Assembly: GCF_029868385.1 (NCBI RefSeq)
Contig: NZ_JARWNX010000040.1
Location: 1 to 64,000, forward strand
Direction of reading: 5' to 3'
Origin: Nocardia cyriacigeorgica
GTDB taxonomy: Bacteria; Actinomycetota; Actinomycetes; Mycobacteriales; Mycobacteriaceae
Length of the DNA stretch: 64,000 bases
Numbering within the stretch: the stretch's first letter is position 1; the number at the start of each line of letters is the position of its first letter. The notes beneath the pieces are model-generated. The model worked only from the letters and a program-made list of their open reading frames with translations, made no database searches and was not told the origin of the DNA. Shown here piece after piece: positions 63,851 through 64,000 of the stretch. A program made the position numbers and the translations under genes.

Positions 63851-64000
63851 ATGAAGACGAAGGGCGCGATCCTGTGGGGGATCGACGAGCCGTGGTCGGT
63901 GGAAGAAATCGAGATCGGTGACCCGGTCGCCGGTGAGGTGCAGATCCGCATGGAAACCGCGGGCATGTGCCATTCGGATCACCACATCGTCACCGGTGCG
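63851..64000 (+). CDS. N-terminus of a zinc alcohol dehydrogenase (cut by window edge)
   Basis: The first 50 residues are seen: MKTKGAILWGIDEPWSVEEI to GMCHSDHHIVTG. They match the start of MDR zinc alcohol dehydrogenases of the NDMA-dependent (Rxyl_3153-like) group, with the catalytic-zinc cysteine in CHSD. GAGAGG stands about 9 bases upstream. Two KstR-type sites upstream tie it to the lipid/sterol regulon. The gene continues past the right edge. Confidence 0.82.
   Translation, partial: MKTKGAILWGIDEPWSVEEIEIGDPVAGEVQIRMETAGMCHSDHHIVTGA

Overview
The window is high-GC, densely coded DNA from a mycolic-acid actinomycete, most likely Nocardia or a close relative such as Rhodococcus. Reasons: a KstR-like sterol regulon with Ltp3/Ltp4-type aldolases, an EphD-type hydrolase/SDR fusion, a WS/DGAT acyltransferase, an acyl-ACP desaturase of the DesA type, an FAAL/PKS/MmpL lipid locus, an F420-type Ddn-family protein and frequent GTG starts. 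No insertion sequence, phage gene or CRISPR array was seen. Genus is an inference; there is no marker gene in the window.

Layout. 1-3 kb: a truncated exported protein, a small two-TM protein, and a two-gene operon (850-2951) whose products share a Gly/Asn-rich motif. 3.2-18.9 kb: lipid and sterol catabolism. It holds an acyl-CoA ligase, a six-gene operon (two DUF35 proteins, two degenerate thiolase-like aldolases, an SCP-x thiolase, a TetR), an aldehyde dehydrogenase, an SDR, an alpha/beta hydrolase, a WS/DGAT, and a three-gene operon ending in an EphD-like fusion. Sites matching TNNAACNNGTTNNA, the KstR consensus, lie before most of these units and again before the alcohol dehydrogenase cut by the right edge. 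18.9-25 kb: small membrane proteins with Gly/Cys tails around a GRDP-like protein, a quinone reductase with a MerR-type promoter, a CAT-anticodon tRNA, a TetR, an orphan LuxR-type regulator and a HAD phosphatase.

25.4-44.2 kb: a plus-strand biosynthetic cluster, largely translationally coupled. In order: FAAL, PKS (ACP-KS-AT-DH-KR-ACP), PKS (KS-AT-ACP), type II thioesterase, AfsA-family hotdog protein, FAD monooxygenase, MmpL-type RND transporter, exported alpha/beta hydrolase, DHA2-type MFS transporter. The last module has no ketoreductase, so it should leave a beta-ketoacyl chain, which is the substrate type used by AfsA. I read this as a fatty-acid-primed polyketide released as a butenolide or gamma-butyrolactone; this is the best candidate here for an undescribed system. 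The transporter promoter has two operators nearly identical to the one upstream of the TetR at 22377, linking that regulator to export.

44.4-64 kb: desaturase, a CutRS/TcrXY-like two-component system with a PepSY protein, FabH with a divergent TetR, a YCII/ECF42-type sigma pair, a secreted protein, a broken methyltransferase, a MerR regulator fused to a beta-clamp-like region with a helical partner, divergent paralogous small membrane proteins, a DUF1254 lipoprotein, a TetR with a possible leader peptide, a TerD-DUF2510-HNH fusion, PabAB, a FadE36-like phosphotransferase and the start of an alcohol dehydrogenase. All functional statements are from reading translated motifs by eye; no database search was run.
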